Position numbers and translations under genes: made by a program. From positions 1 through 46,350 of IMG/VR virus record IMGVR_UViG_3300045971_000364: a DNA stretch of 46,350 nucleotides; one strand, written 5' to 3'. The DNA comes from a virus. Each line of letters starts with the position of its first letter. The first letter of the stretch is position 1. Below, piece after piece: positions 20,973 to 29,867 of this stretch. The notes below the pieces were generated by a model that saw only the letters and a program-made list of their open reading frames with translations, was not told where the DNA came from and ran no database searches.

Positions 20973-23681
20973 TTATCCGAATGTGAAGATTGAGTCAAAG
21001 GTGGAGTTGGTGTCTGTGCTGCCTCGCATGTCCCAGTTCATAACACCAAGCAGGTTTTCAATCTTGTCATCAACGAGGGTTGCTTCCATCAGCAGGTTGT
21101 CAAACGGCATGTCCTTGAACCATTGTGGCAGACGTTGTTCGTCCGTCGGGTATGCCACCGAAGTGTAGCCCAATGGATTATCCCGTAGCTTACATACCAC
21201 GATCTTCATACCGTCAACGATCTTCATGGAGTAGTTGTCCCCGTGAATCCGACGCATGTTGTTCCAGTTGAGGGCTGCGCGGACATGTCCGGGCATATTT
21301 GCCCGACCTGTCTTGCTGCTCTCTTCCAGATGACCATACGAGGTCAGTTTGTTCACAGACTTAGGAGAACCCTTTGTCCATGGATCCTTGCTACCCATCA
21401 TGATCTTGAAGTCCTTGACTGCGGCAATGATATCCTCGCGTGTCTTACCACTGAGAACCATCGTCAGGATGCTCATCAGGAAGTCCTGGACATACTTGGG
21501 TGTGTCAGCCCGTTTCAGATCCAACCCCATGGCCTTGATCTTACCAGTCTTACCATCCTTGTCCAGACGCTTACCTTCGTTGTCGTAAATGTTGACGGCG
21601 TAGCGTTTCTTTGTGATGAACAGAGAGCGGTCAGCCACCAACTCACGACCAGCCCGAATGATGGAACCGTTCTTGCGAGGAGCATGAAATGCCTTCTCCA
21701 TGAATCCTGGGAACCCATCATTGATCTGATCGGCAATCGTGTCATATAACTGAACGGCGATTTCCTTAGACCATTCCATTGTCCCAGCCTTGACTTCATC
21801 CTTCATCATCGGCCATGCTGAGAAGTAGCACGAGTCAGTGTCACCATAGACGATTGCCTCACCGGTGAAGTCGTACTTGCCAGTCACCAGTTCATTGATG
21901 TGGGCGCTCATATGACGGACAATCTGCCTGCCACATAGAGTAACGCTCTGACCAATGCGCTTATCGTAGAATCGGCAATGCTCATTCAACAGAGCACCGT
22001 AAGCGGAGTTCAACAAAATCTTTCGGACCAGTTGTCGCTTATCCCAGTATGCTCTCTCGGCGGGATCAGTAGCTTCCGCTTTCTTCTTCTGCATGACCTT
22101 ACGATCTGCATACCACTTACCAAGAAGACCAGGGATGATGCCCTCTTTCTCATACGAGAAGATTGTGCCATTGGCACTGATCATTATGGCTCGATTGCTG
22201 TCGAACACCATCTTCCAGATTTCGGCTGCGCTCATCTCTTTGGATGAACCGTCCTCATAGTCAAGAGTCAGCATGGTACCTCGTTCTTGTCTCATCACGG
22301 CTTCGTATTCAAGTGAACCGAACAATCCTTCCCACAACCGAGAACCAGTTACTTCGTCGTCACCGTCCTTGAACCGTTTCTTCTCCATGGCCAAACTCAT
22401 GCCCTTCTCGTGCATGTACTTTTCGGTCAGTGTTTGACGGATTTGTCCGATGATGGTTTCTGGTGCCATGTTAAGGGCACGAATAGCCGAGGGATAGAGC
22501 GAGTTGATGTCAACTGCTCCGACCCATTCATGGATGCCCTTTTTGGGAGTAGCAACATAGGCACCTGCCGCTGCGGTATGAACATTTTCTTCCTTTCGGT
22601 TTTTATCGGGAACAACCATATTGTGATCATGCGCTTCGTTCATGATCGCCATTTCAATCATCGCCACACTTCCCATGACAGTTGGTAGCAACACGGTATT
22701 TTCGTGCGCCAACTGATTAGCAAGTTCAAGGAACTGTAGCTTGTGGTGGATCTTGTACACCAGCATGGTGTCTTGACGATTGTACTCAATGAACTTTCTG
22801 AAATCGTTGTTATACAACTGGTCCAGTGTTCCTTCGTATGAAGTCTTGTTCTCTCCTACTTCCAACTCGCCAATGGCATCAAGTTTGTACGAGTGCCTAC
22901 TTTCATAGTTGTACTTCTTGTAGAGTTGAAGATAGTCAAGGTGGATGCGACCGACCAGGTCGTATGTCGTTTCTTCTTTACCAAAGCGTTCGTAGGTACG
23001 CGGCTTCGGCATCTGTCCCATGAGACAGAACTTTCTGGTGTCGTCTTTGCTCATAACCCGGGTGACGCGATTTACCATGTAGGGTATGTCGTATCCTTCT
23101 GAGTTCCAACCAGTAAGCACATCAGCATCCTCGATCAACTGAAAGAACACATCAAACATGTCCTTCTCGTTGGTGAATAGCATGGTGTTTTCAAACGTTT
23201 CGCATATCTCCTGCGCCGTTTCCGGAGTCATGTGCTTCGGGGCAATGACCAGAGTGATCAGTTTGTCCAACCAGTCCAGATAGACCGTTATGGCAGTGAT
23301 CTTGTTGAAGGCTTCCGAGGCAGGACTAAATCCCTTCTCAGGGTCAAAGTCAGTTTCAATGTCAAAGAAACAGGTGTGGAGAATTGGTGCGTCTTTGTCG
23401 CGGTAGTTCTCGCTCAGGCACCGGAAGATGACGTTGACATCACTCTCAAACAATTTCTTGCTGGAGTGAATACGGCGTTCCTTTTCAAACTCACCACGAC
23501 TTCGTGAGGTGAACCTGGTGACAGGTGTTCCAAACAAAGAGCGTTGCTTCCCTTTAGGGTCAGAGTAGTAAAAGGTATAAGTAGCGGGATGCTCTACATA
23601 CTGCCGCTTACCGTTCTTGTCCCGTTCAACGACATATATCCGATCCTCATTCCTAGAGTGGATGGCGTCAACGTATGACAT
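20973..23681 (-). CDS. 43: Family-B DNA polymerase (gp43-like)
   Basis: A 902-residue replicative polymerase. The 3'-5' exonuclease motif DIETD is at 107-111 and GWNSEGYDIPYM at 191-202. The polymerase motifs are DINSLYPSAI at 391-400, KILLNSAYGALLNE near 554-567 and YGDTDS at 612-617. A large insertion lies between polymerase motifs A and B, as in T4 gp43. The C-terminus ends FDSIFTFG, a plausible clamp-binding tail. No intein or missing catalytic Asp is seen. Its ATG overlaps the TAA of the gene upstream, and the clamp gene follows at once. Confidence 0.95.
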   Translation of the reverse strand: MSYVDAIHSRNEDRIYVVERDKNGKRQYVEHPATYTFYYSDPKGKQRSLFGTPVTRFTSRSRGEFEKERRIHSSKKLFESDVNVIFRCLSENYRDKDAPILHTCFFDIETDFDPEKGFSPASEAFNKITAITVYLDWLDKLITLVIAPKHMTPETAQEICETFENTMLFTNEKDMFDVFFQLIEDADVLTGWNSEGYDIPYMVNRVTRVMSKDDTRKFCLMGQMPKPRTYERFGKEETTYDLVGRIHLDYLQLYKKYNYESRHSYKLDAIGELEVGENKTSYEGTLDQLYNNDFRKFIEYNRQDTMLVYKIHHKLQFLELANQLAHENTVLLPTVMGSVAMIEMAIMNEAHDHNMVVPDKNRKEENVHTAAAGAYVATPKKGIHEWVGAVDINSLYPSAIRALNMAPETIIGQIRQTLTEKYMHEKGMSLAMEKKRFKDGDDEVTGSRLWEGLFGSLEYEAVMRQERGTMLTLDYEDGSSKEMSAAEIWKMVFDSNRAIMISANGTIFSYEKEGIIPGLLGKWYADRKVMQKKKAEATDPAERAYWDKRQLVRKILLNSAYGALLNEHCRFYDKRIGQSVTLCGRQIVRHMSAHINELVTGKYDFTGEAIVYGDTDSCYFSAWPMMKDEVKAGTMEWSKEIAVQLYDTIADQINDGFPGFMEKAFHAPRKNGSIIRAGRELVADRSLFITKKRYAVNIYDNEGKRLDKDGKTGKIKAMGLDLKRADTPKYVQDFLMSILTMVLSGKTREDIIAAVKDFKIMMGSKDPWTKGSPKSVNKLTSYGHLEESSKTGRANMPGHVRAALNWNNMRRIHGDNYSMKIVDGMKIVVCKLRDNPLGYTSVAYPTDEQRLPQWFKDMPFDNLLMEATLVDDKIENLLGVMNWDMRGSTDTNSTFDSIFTFG

Positions 23682-23938
23682 TATAGGGTCTTGCCCACTG
23701 CCTGAAGAACGGTATTGAGTGCTTCGTGATCTTGGTTAGATTGACCAAGAGATGCCTTGTGGGCGGTGCGAATAGCTTTCTTGAGAATAGATGGTTTGAT
23801 CTCCATTTCTTCTGCTACTGCTTTGATTGTGTCTGACAGCCCGCCTGTTAGTGTTTCCACTTCTGTTAGAACTGCCATTCCTTCGTTGACCAGTTGGGTC
23901 AACTTTGCCTTTTCGGCGCCACTAAAAATCTTGTCCAT
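23681..23938 (-). CDS. Possible DsbA-like double-stranded DNA-binding protein
   Basis: An 85-residue helical protein from ATG 23938 (MDKIFSGAEKAKL), supported by a GGAG ribosome-binding site; the longer frame to 23968 covers the promoter. The C-terminal half (AVAEEMEIKPSILKKAIRTAHKASLG) has the form of the helical DNA-binding DsbA proteins of T4-like phages, which bind near late promoters. The match is by pattern only and T4 DsbA itself is not close in sequence. It is co-transcribed with the polymerase. Confidence 0.6.
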   Translation of the reverse strand: MDKIFSGAEKAKLTQLVNEGMAVLTEVETLTGGLSDTIKAVAEEMEIKPSILKKAIRTAHKASLGQSNQDHEALNTVLQAVGKTL

Positions 23939-23952
23939 AAAATGCTCCTGTG

Positions 23953-23976
23953 ATTCAACAGTATACACTATTGAAT
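23953..23976. promoter_or_regulatory. Imperfect 24-bp palindrome, candidate operator
   Basis: ATTCAA ... TTGAAT outer arms, with AGT/ACT inner arms, around a TATAC core; mismatches only at two paired positions. It covers the TATACT -10 (23960-23965) and part of the spacer, so a protein bound there would block this promoter. Confidence 0.5.
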
Positions 23977-23988
23977 AGGAGAAGTCAA
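23960..23988 (-). promoter_or_regulatory. sigma70-type promoter for the DsbA-like gene and polymerase
   Basis: Minus strand TTGACT (23988-23983), 17 bases, TATACT (23965-23960), with a GGAG ribosome-binding site before ATG 23938. Confidence 0.8.
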
Positions 23989-24002
23989 CAGTTAGTTTAC
24001 CG

Positions 24003-24827
24003 TTATCCTACCCATTTTGCGAACAATCCGACTTCGGCGTGCTGACCACCTTCCTCACCATGGTACAGTCTTACATCGGATCCGCGCACAGCATTGACAA
24101 CTTCTGTGTTGGATGTTGTTATCGGAAACGAGAAGAAATGATATAGCGAGTTGTTCTTCGTTTTCTGTCCGAGATACGCGCCGCCGAGGTTCATAATCCG
24201 ATCAATCGTTTTCTCGGCTCGTTCATTACGGTCAATGATCATTTGCTCTGCGTGAGTTCGGGCTCGTTTCGGAGCATTCGTCGTGGTGATAACCTGATCC
24301 ATTACTCTGAGATAACCGGATACCTCGACACCAGGTAGTGTGGCCAGATTCACCCAGTTTTTTCTGCCGGCTGGAGTCTGACTGCTTCCTGAAATGAGAG
24401 TGAGCTTTAGTATAGTAAGGGCTATGCCGTATAGAGCGAATCCAATTCCTTTGCCGCGATAAGCTTCGTCAGTGGTGATGATGGTTATTTTATAGGCTTT
24501 GAACGGAGTAGGCGCCATATAGAGTTGTAGTCGCCCGATCATTTGCGGCCCATTGGGATTTGCGTGCCAGTCGGCCATATCGTCATAAAATTTCTCATCA
24601 TCGTCGTAGTGATAATACTGCGGGCGCGCCCGCTTACCATTGGGGTCGATAATGGAGATTTTGATATGATCACCGAGGGATTCAACCTGATAGGTGTATC
24701 CACTTCCACCTGGTAGCGGATGCTGTTGATCCGAAGTTATTTTGAATCCGGTGAGCGATTCTCTTCCACCTTCGTAATCGTAGGAAGTAAGTCGTTCTAT
24801 CTCAGCAAGGAACTCTTTTGCCCTCAT
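24003..24827 (-). CDS. GNAT acetyltransferase with capsid-tag-like N-terminus
   Basis: A 274-residue protein starting MRAKEFLAEIERL; the EFLAE part has an L-A-E prohead-protease-type site. A GNAT domain follows, with the acetyl-CoA motif TDEAYRGKGIGFALYGIAL in the middle (shown in part). The C-terminal 100 residues are charged and have no recognised domain. It is the last gene of the long late-type operon, in ATGA overlap with the Nudix gene. Predicted to acetylate a host target if injected; the target is not visible. Confidence 0.8.
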   Translation of the reverse strand: MRAKEFLAEIERLTSYDYEGGRESLTGFKITSDQQHPLPGGSGYTYQVESLGDHIKISIIDPNGKRARPQYYHYDDDEKFYDDMADWHANPNGPQMIGRLQLYMAPTPFKAYKITIITTDEAYRGKGIGFALYGIALTILKLTLISGSSQTPAGRKNWVNLATLPGVEVSGYLRVMDQVITTTNAPKRARTHAEQMIIDRNERAEKTIDRIMNLGGAYLGQKTKNNSLYHFFSFPITTSNTEVVNAVRGSDVRLYHGEEGGQHAEVGLFAKWVG

Positions 24828-25306
24828 TTCAGCAGATACTCCTTGATCGTATCTACAGACGCCGGATCATTCAGCAGAGTAATCATGCCAGGGTGTAGTG
24901 GTTTCGGCCATTGTCCGAACTTGAACCACGAAGAACCTTGGGTCTCCCAGTCAAATTCAGGGGCAAACTCACTTGCCACCAATGCTAAAAAGTTGTGATA
25001 CTCGAATCCAGATGAGTGCCTGAATACAAATAGCGGGACAAGCTTCATTGGGCCGTCGTAGCCTGCCTCTTCACGCACCTCTCGCTTTGCAGCCACTTCA
25101 GGTGCTTCGCCGGCATCAATGGCTCCGCCCCATGTGCCCCAAGTATTTGGTTGTTCAACTTGAGATGAGCGATGTGACAGGCACAATCGTCTTGTGTCCA
25201 TTGCCATGAATACGCATCCGGCTGCCTTCGCGCCCCAGAAACCTGTTTTTTCAAGGGCTGCACGGTGCTCAGCCTCGGATTCAAAAATAAATTCGTATGC
25301 TCTCAT
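24824..25306 (-). CDS. Nudix hydrolase with capsid-tag-like N-terminus
   Basis: A 160-residue protein starting MRAYEFIFESE (I-F-E cleavage-type site). The complete Nudix box G-x5-E-x7-REVREEAGY lies at residues 61-83. Nudix enzymes hydrolyse nucleoside diphosphates linked to another group, such as NAD, ADP-ribose, Ap4A or mRNA caps. If packaged with an ADP-ribosyltransferase (35747-36625) it might process NAD or ADP-ribose; this is inference. It overlaps the GNAT gene and follows the first kinase-like gene by a few bases. Confidence 0.9.
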   Translation of the reverse strand: MRAYEFIFESEAEHRAALEKTGFWGAKAAGCVFMAMDTRRLCLSHRSSQVEQPNTWGTWGGAIDAGEAPEVAAKREVREEAGYDGPMKLVPLFVFRHSSGFEYHNFLALVASEFAPEFDWETQGSSWFKFGQWPKPLHPGMITLLNDPASVDTIKEYLLK

Positions 25307-25309
25307 CGG

Positions 25310-25972
25310 TTATCTTGACAAGAATGGATCGTTGATGACAATATGGCCATCGGAGCCGAGCATGAAATTACCACTGTGTAGATCAAGTTGGAAGCGGCCG
25401 AGCTTGGCTATAGTGGCCAACTCATTGATTGTGTCCCAAAGTAAGTTGAATCCCTTGGTGCCAAGGTGACTAAGAAGTTCAGCACCGGCGCGGTTGTAGC
25501 GATTTCCGTCAGGATCATATTTATCGTAATCGGAACTATTACTCATTACCATATTTATATACCGTTGTTTTCTGACTTCCTCCTTGTAATATCTGGCTTG
25601 TCCGACGAGGATTTCCAGTTGATCACCCCAGGAGATATTGGTGAATTCAAATAGTCGTTCCATTCTTATCTGTAGATAGGTGTTGCCATCAAAATAGAAG
25701 GTTTCCCATCCACTGAACTGTGGTAGAAATGGATTGTCTTGGTGGGTGTGGCAGTAGTCAGCAAATACCTTGAAAATTTTCTGGTCTAGGGTAAGATTTG
25801 TTCCTGATCCATATTGTGTTCCAAATATCTTCAGAACCATTCCGGTTCCAGGTTCAAGAAAGGCCGCTGCATCGGCACCTTCTCCACCCAATTGGCGATA
25901 CCCTTTCGTCCTCATTATATCAAGGAGTCTCGATGGCAGTTCAGACTCAACCAAAAATTCTTTTGCTCTCAT
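25310..25972 (-). CDS. Kinase-like protein 1 with capsid-tag-like N-terminus
   Basis: A 220-residue protein starting MRAKEFLVESE. Residues 33-50 form an N-lobe-like Gly/Ala-rich stretch ending in MVLKIF (K48 as candidate ATP-binding Lys). The catalytic loop is D197-L-H-S-G-N202 and the metal-binding motif is IVINDPF (D215), like the DFG/DxD of protein-kinase-fold enzymes. It is small for a kinase and lacks an obvious extended activation segment. The gene at 25972-26649 is a close paralogue and 33352-34062 a more distant one. Targets might be host proteins or small molecules. Confidence 0.75.
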   Translation of the reverse strand: MRAKEFLVESELPSRLLDIMRTKGYRQLGGEGADAAAFLEPGTGMVLKIFGTQYGSGTNLTLDQKIFKVFADYCHTHQDNPFLPQFSGWETFYFDGNTYLQIRMERLFEFTNISWGDQLEILVGQARYYKEEVRKQRYINMVMSNSSDYDKYDPDGNRYNRAGAELLSHLGTKGFNLLWDTINELATIAKLGRFQLDLHSGNFMLGSDGHIVINDPFLSR

Positions 25973-26649
25973 CAGAAGTTTCCTGACCAGAACGGATCGT
26001 TGATGACGATTTCACCATCAGATCCGAGCATGAAATTCCCGCAGTGTAGGTCAAGTCTGAAACCACCGTGTCCAGCTATAATTGCCAGATCATGGATGGT
26101 GTCCCACAGTAGGTTGAAGCCCTTGGTACCAAGATGTGTCAGCAGTTCAACACCGGCGTTTTCTTCATCCTTTGAATCCTCAAAGCCCTCATCGTCTGCG
26201 TAATTATCGGAATCATAATCCATTACATTATCAAGATATCGTTGTTTCTTGTATGGTTCATTGGAATATCTGGCCGAATTAGCGATGCCTTCCAGTTGAT
26301 CACCCCAAGAGGCATTGGTGAATTCAAACAACCGTTCCATGCGGATTTGTAGATATGTGTTACCGTCGAAGTGGAAGGTTTCCCATCCGAAGAACTGTGG
26401 CAGGAACGGATTATTCGGGTTAGCCATGCAGTAGTCAGCAAATTCTTTGAAAATCATCTGATCGTGTGTCATGACTTCTGAGCCATCCCGTGTTCCAAAT
26501 ATCTTCAGAACCAGCCCGGTTCCTGGCTCAAGGAAAGCAGCAGCATCAGCGCCGGGTTCTCCCAATTGGGTATACCCTTTCCGCTTCATCAGATTGATGA
26601 GAACCAGGGGTATATCGTCCGACTCAACTAAAAATTCTTTTGCTCTCAT
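25972..26649 (-). CDS. Kinase-like protein 2 with capsid-tag-like N-terminus
   Basis: A 225-residue paralogue of the neighbouring gene, with the same start MRAKEFLVES, the same FLEPGTGLVLKIFG segment, RMERLFEFTN, and the loop DLHCGNFMLGSDG then IVINDPF. The main differences are an acidic insert in the middle and the Cys in the loop. ATG 26649 in an ATGA overlap is preferred over the longer frame from 26685. Tandem duplication is clear; different substrates are possible. Confidence 0.75.
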   Translation of the reverse strand: MRAKEFLVESDDIPLVLINLMKRKGYTQLGEPGADAAAFLEPGTGLVLKIFGTRDGSEVMTHDQMIFKEFADYCMANPNNPFLPQFFGWETFHFDGNTYLQIRMERLFEFTNASWGDQLEGIANSARYSNEPYKKQRYLDNVMDYDSDNYADDEGFEDSKDEENAGVELLTHLGTKGFNLLWDTIHDLAIIAGHGGFRLDLHCGNFMLGSDGEIVINDPFWSGNF

Positions 26650-27389
26650 CGCAGTTCCACTTCCTCTCTGTCGTCTTTCCCCCACATGCGCCCGGGCGTA
26701 ATAGTCAGGGCAACGATCTGTGGTGGCAGTCCTCGACGAGGAGGACTTCTGTGTTGTAGGAGCATTCCGATATTCATCTGAGGATCATACACCTGGCAGA
26801 CTTGCCCTGGGGCAATGGTGTTCATTATAAGTTCGCGGTTTCTGACGATTTTTTGTAGGACTTTCTCTACTTCTTCATCTCTGATCGGGCGATATCCTTC
26901 GCGGGTTTGACGCTCCACGGTGTGCGGGTTGATTTCCAGAGTGGCAACTGGCATAGTCCCCTTACCATACATATTTCGCTTGATGATGATGGGACTAAGT
27001 CCAACTGATTCAAAAATCTCATGATGCTGTTCGCCGTATATCTTGATATATTTCCCAGCCATCATATCTGCCATAGCTTCAATAGGACTGCCGGGATACG
27101 ATGCTCCTGGCTTGATCATGTTCAACTGAGCTTGGCGAGTATGAACCAGTTCATGGAAGATCGTTCTGAAGATATCCACAAGGTTGCGATTTTTGACATA
27201 CACCCAGATGGTGTTGTCACTTGGGTTATTGGCACCGGTATGATGGTTATTCTGTGCGTCCTCTGTGTCCTGACTTAGATTGAATTTAGGATATGGCTGC
27301 TGAATATTGAGCGTCTTGATGGACCAGTTGATGAAGTCTTGGACCTTACTCTGATCAATGTTTTCTCTGATGAATTCTCTGGCTCTCAT
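26646..27389 (-). CDS. HExxH metalloprotease-like protein with capsid-tag-like N-terminus
   Basis: A 247-residue protein starting MRAREFIRENI (I-R-E site). The zincin motif HELVH is at residues 79-83 and a downstream SPIEAMADMM supplies the likely third ligand, E104, as in HExxH...E metallopeptidases. The remainder has no recognised domain. If injected it could cleave a host protein; alternatively it could act on a phage protein in the head. It is in ATGA overlap with both neighbours. Confidence 0.8.
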   Translation of the reverse strand: MRAREFIRENIDQSKVQDFINWSIKTLNIQQPYPKFNLSQDTEDAQNNHHTGANNPSDNTIWVYVKNRNLVDIFRTIFHELVHTRQAQLNMIKPGASYPGSPIEAMADMMAGKYIKIYGEQHHEIFESVGLSPIIIKRNMYGKGTMPVATLEINPHTVERQTREGYRPIRDEEVEKVLQKIVRNRELIMNTIAPGQVCQVYDPQMNIGMLLQHRSPPRRGLPPQIVALTITPGRMWGKDDREEVELR

Positions 27390-27826
27390 ATAGCATCCCT
27401 TATTTGATCAAGGGAGATGCCAGCGTGGCGATAGCCATTGACCAGCCGTTGTATGTATTTCTCGGATGGCTGCGAGTCAAGTAGATTGTCGCGTGATTCT
27501 GGTGTCATGGTATAAATGTTAGCCTCGTATTTAGTGCCTTGACAATATGCCGGAACGGTCTTGCGATCATAAAAATCGGGGTAGCCCTCAACGCGATCTA
27601 GCTCAGCCATCATCTTGCGGTTAATAGCCCAAAGACTGCCTTCCAATTGAGAACCAGCCTGTGGGAACACATTGGCGAACGACAGTAATTCAAACGCAAA
27701 GTTACGAACCACTGCCTTACCAATGAGCGTGGCACCAGGCATAAGCTCCGGATCGGTAAGCATACCGTATGCCAGGTAATGGATCGGTGCTTCACCGTCC
27801 TCAAGGATGATTTCGCGTATTAGCAT
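27386..27826 (-). CDS. Gamma-glutamylcyclotransferase-like protein with tag-like N-terminus
   Basis: A 146-residue protein starting MLIREIILEDG (I-L-E site; a looser version of the tag). YLAYGMLTDPELM corresponds to the YGSN loop of the AIG2/GGCT fold, GSLWAINRKMMAELDRVEGYP carries the conserved Glu, and FYDRKTV follows. GGCT-like enzymes release 5-oxoproline from gamma-glutamyl compounds. It lies directly downstream of two amidoligase genes, and GGCT-like and amidoligase genes are known to be associated, so a gamma-glutamyl amide pathway is plausible. Confidence 0.8.
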   Translation of the reverse strand: MLIREIILEDGEAPIHYLAYGMLTDPELMPGATLIGKAVVRNFAFELLSFANVFPQAGSQLEGSLWAINRKMMAELDRVEGYPDFYDRKTVPAYCQGTKYEANIYTMTPESRDNLLDSQPSEKYIQRLVNGYRHAGISLDQIRDAI

Positions 27827-27829
27827 AGT

Positions 27830-29746
27830 TTACAATCGCAGGTTCCATTGACGGCCACTAGACCTCACCGCCGGTGCCGGCTTCTTGCCCTTCAACTGTT
27901 GCTTCCTTAGCGAGAGGATCAGCTTGGCAACACGAGGATCATTGGCGGGAATAGTCACGCGCTTATATATTCCATAGCCGGCTTTTTGACCGCGCCAGCT
28001 GGTGTAGATCGGTTGAATAACATGCTCGGCGCGAGACATATTCATCCCCTTGAGGGTGTCTATATCTTCCTGTGTCCCTGGAATCACCAAGACAGTAGCA
28101 CAGTTAGCAATGTTACCTTTCCGTATTTTCTCCTCCAGCGCCGGGAATCCCGAGTCTAACTTAGAAACAATTTCCTCTCTTGCAGGAACACTGTTTGGAG
28201 TGACAATATACGAATACTCGCCATCGTCCAATGACTTTTTAGCAAGAAGATCAAACCTAGTTCGTTGGTTGTTTCTGTATACGCTCATCTCTATAGCAGG
28301 AACACCTTGCGTTCTAATTGTATCTATGAAGCCGGCGTCTGTTACTGGCTGAGACATTTTCGCCAGTGCCGTTTTGTATTCGTTCGCATAGAGTGTAGGG
28401 TCACTGGCAATGATCATGGCGCGCACAAAGCGTCCGACGACATTGAATATTGATGTGTAGTCACTAAGGTAGTCACCGCCGGCATGTCTGAATGACACCC
28501 ACTTGCCGTTGTAGCTGATACTGGCCATGTGGTCTTCGGTGTGTTCTTTTGCGACACCGAGAAGATACTTCATGTCAAGCTTCGTCGTTTGTTTTTTCCC
28601 GCGACCTACTTGTGTGAGTCCAGCATCCGGAGCATCTTTGCGAACATTCCTTTCGGAACTATCAGCATAGTGACTATCCTCGCGACCGAATTGTTTCAGC
28701 ACATGCAGGTCACCTGTGAATACAGCAAGTTTCAACAGGTCAAGCTTCGCCGGAATACTGACATTGATATGAAGGCCAGTTGTGTCGTTTGTGTAGATGC
28801 CAAGACGACCTGCCATGGCATAGAAGTTTTTCAGTGCTGCCACTGCATCTTTAGCAGGAAGTGGAGGGCTGACAATTTCAGCGATGGCGTCCTGATCCGA
28901 ATTCGGATTCAGGCTACCATCGGGTTCAATATACCACGAGGTCATGTTCTTCTTCTTTTCGTGATACTCCTGGAACACAATGACATGGGCGTTCATAGCC
29001 TTTTCTAATTCCGGCTTCAGAACCTTGGTGCCCTTGTTGTAGTTAGGATAATCTTCGTAATCGTCGTAATCACTATCAACAAAGTCAGCAAGCCCAAGTA
29101 GCTCCCACGCTGCTTTTGGATCGAATGTGAAATACTGAGATACGCCAACGTGGCCGTCACGATCAACGCCAAAAACAAACTCAAGCATAGCTGACCATTT
29201 TGTTTTATATGTATACTTCTCCAAAGCATCCACTGCCTTTTCAGTAGCCGCGCCGGCTCTGTAGGCTGGCCATGACGCATCGTTCACGAAGGATTTGGCA
29301 AAACCCATTTCCGGTGACTCACGACTGAAATGGTGGGCATCCTTCATAGCTTTTTTAGCATACTTCAACCGAAATTTTTCAGGAATCTTTTCGTATGTCG
29401 CCTTCAGGTTGGCATGCTTCTCGTCCATGAATGCCTTGTATGCCACTGACATGTTGGGGTATTTACCAGGGCGTTTCATTTTGAAGCACCCATCAAATTC
29501 TTCTGGAGTTATTTCAATAACATCCTTGCTATTCAATACATAGTTATCAACGATGGTTTGTTCTACATAAGCAGGGGTTATTTTCTCGCCTCGGTCCATG
29601 TTCAGAGTTTTCTCAGGAACAAAGCACTCAAACTCAAATCCGACAAGAACACCTTGGCCATGGCCGGTATCAATTGCTTTGTTGAATTCGCCCGGGTTCA
29701 TCGGGGCTTCGTCTAGTGTTGGATTGGTGAGTTCTGAATAGCGCAT
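27830..29746 (-). CDS. Amidoligase-family protein 1 with tag-like N-terminus
   Basis: A 638-residue protein beginning MRYSELTNPTLDEAP; L-D-E is a prohead-protease-type site. The amidoligase (ATP-grasp-like, glutamine-synthetase fold) features are visible: GVLVGFEFECFVP at residues 32-44, IEPDGSL, AEIVSPPLP, TGLHINVSIP and WVSFRHAGGDYL. Such enzymes join a carboxyl group to an amine using ATP. The protein is larger than a lone amidoligase domain and has a C-terminal part of unknown fold. Start 29746 (or the adjacent ATG at 29749) lies just after a late-type element. It is a paralogue of 29868-31817. Confidence 0.8.
   Translation of the reverse strand: MRYSELTNPTLDEAPMNPGEFNKAIDTGHGQGVLVGFEFECFVPEKTLNMDRGEKITPAYVEQTIVDNYVLNSKDVIEITPEEFDGCFKMKRPGKYPNMSVAYKAFMDEKHANLKATYEKIPEKFRLKYAKKAMKDAHHFSRESPEMGFAKSFVNDASWPAYRAGAATEKAVDALEKYTYKTKWSAMLEFVFGVDRDGHVGVSQYFTFDPKAAWELLGLADFVDSDYDDYEDYPNYNKGTKVLKPELEKAMNAHVIVFQEYHEKKKNMTSWYIEPDGSLNPNSDQDAIAEIVSPPLPAKDAVAALKNFYAMAGRLGIYTNDTTGLHINVSIPAKLDLLKLAVFTGDLHVLKQFGREDSHYADSSERNVRKDAPDAGLTQVGRGKKQTTKLDMKYLLGVAKEHTEDHMASISYNGKWVSFRHAGGDYLSDYTSIFNVVGRFVRAMIIASDPTLYANEYKTALAKMSQPVTDAGFIDTIRTQGVPAIEMSVYRNNQRTRFDLLAKKSLDDGEYSYIVTPNSVPAREEIVSKLDSGFPALEEKIRKGNIANCATVLVIPGTQEDIDTLKGMNMSRAEHVIQPIYTSWRGQKAGYGIYKRVTIPANDPRVAKLILSLRKQQLKGKKPAPAVRSSGRQWNLRL
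29664..29712. repeat. 49-bp direct repeat, copy 1
   Basis: Perfect match to 31747-31795. It encodes the conserved start of the two amidoligases (EAPMNPGEFNKAIDTG). The copies are about 2.1 kb apart in the same orientation. In this copy a 12-base insertion lies just outside the repeat on the start-codon side. Confidence 0.9.
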
Positions 29747-29750
29747 CATG

Positions 29751-29758
29751 TATTTATC
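29751..29758 (-). promoter_or_regulatory. Late-type promoter element (GATAAATA)
   Basis: Minus-strand GATAAATA ends four bases before ATG 29746 (one before the alternative ATG 29749). No Shine-Dalgarno is present. Confidence 0.6.
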
Positions 29759-29761
29759 ACC

Positions 29762-29798
29762 AAAGGGAAAAGAGCTACTTTTTGAAATTCCCAGTAGC
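29762..29798 (-). terminator. Terminator-like hairpin upstream of amidoligase 1
   Basis: On the minus strand GCTACT ... AGTAGC (6-bp stem, 13-base loop, 29798-29774) is followed by TCTTTTCCCTTT. It lies between the stop of amidoligase 2 and the next late-type element, as expected for separating two units. The stem is short. Confidence 0.45.
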
Positions 29799-29867
29799 GA
29801 ATTGGGCCGTCTCAAGGCAGTAGCCGCCTGCCCTACCTGGTAGTAACTACCACAGTCCTAAGGGTGT
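29799..29867. other. Structured intergenic segment
   Basis: Non-coding on inspection of both strands. It contains two further small hairpins on the minus strand, GGTAG-TTA-CTACC and GGCAG-gcggcta-CTGCC. Together with the terminator-like hairpin this gives three or four stems in about 110 bases. No tRNA or known riboswitch pattern is seen. Confidence 0.4.

Noticed and set aside
29759-29867. tRNA gene in the structured intergenic segment
   Set aside because: No T-arm GTTCRA sequence, no 7-bp acceptor stem and no cloverleaf could be drawn.
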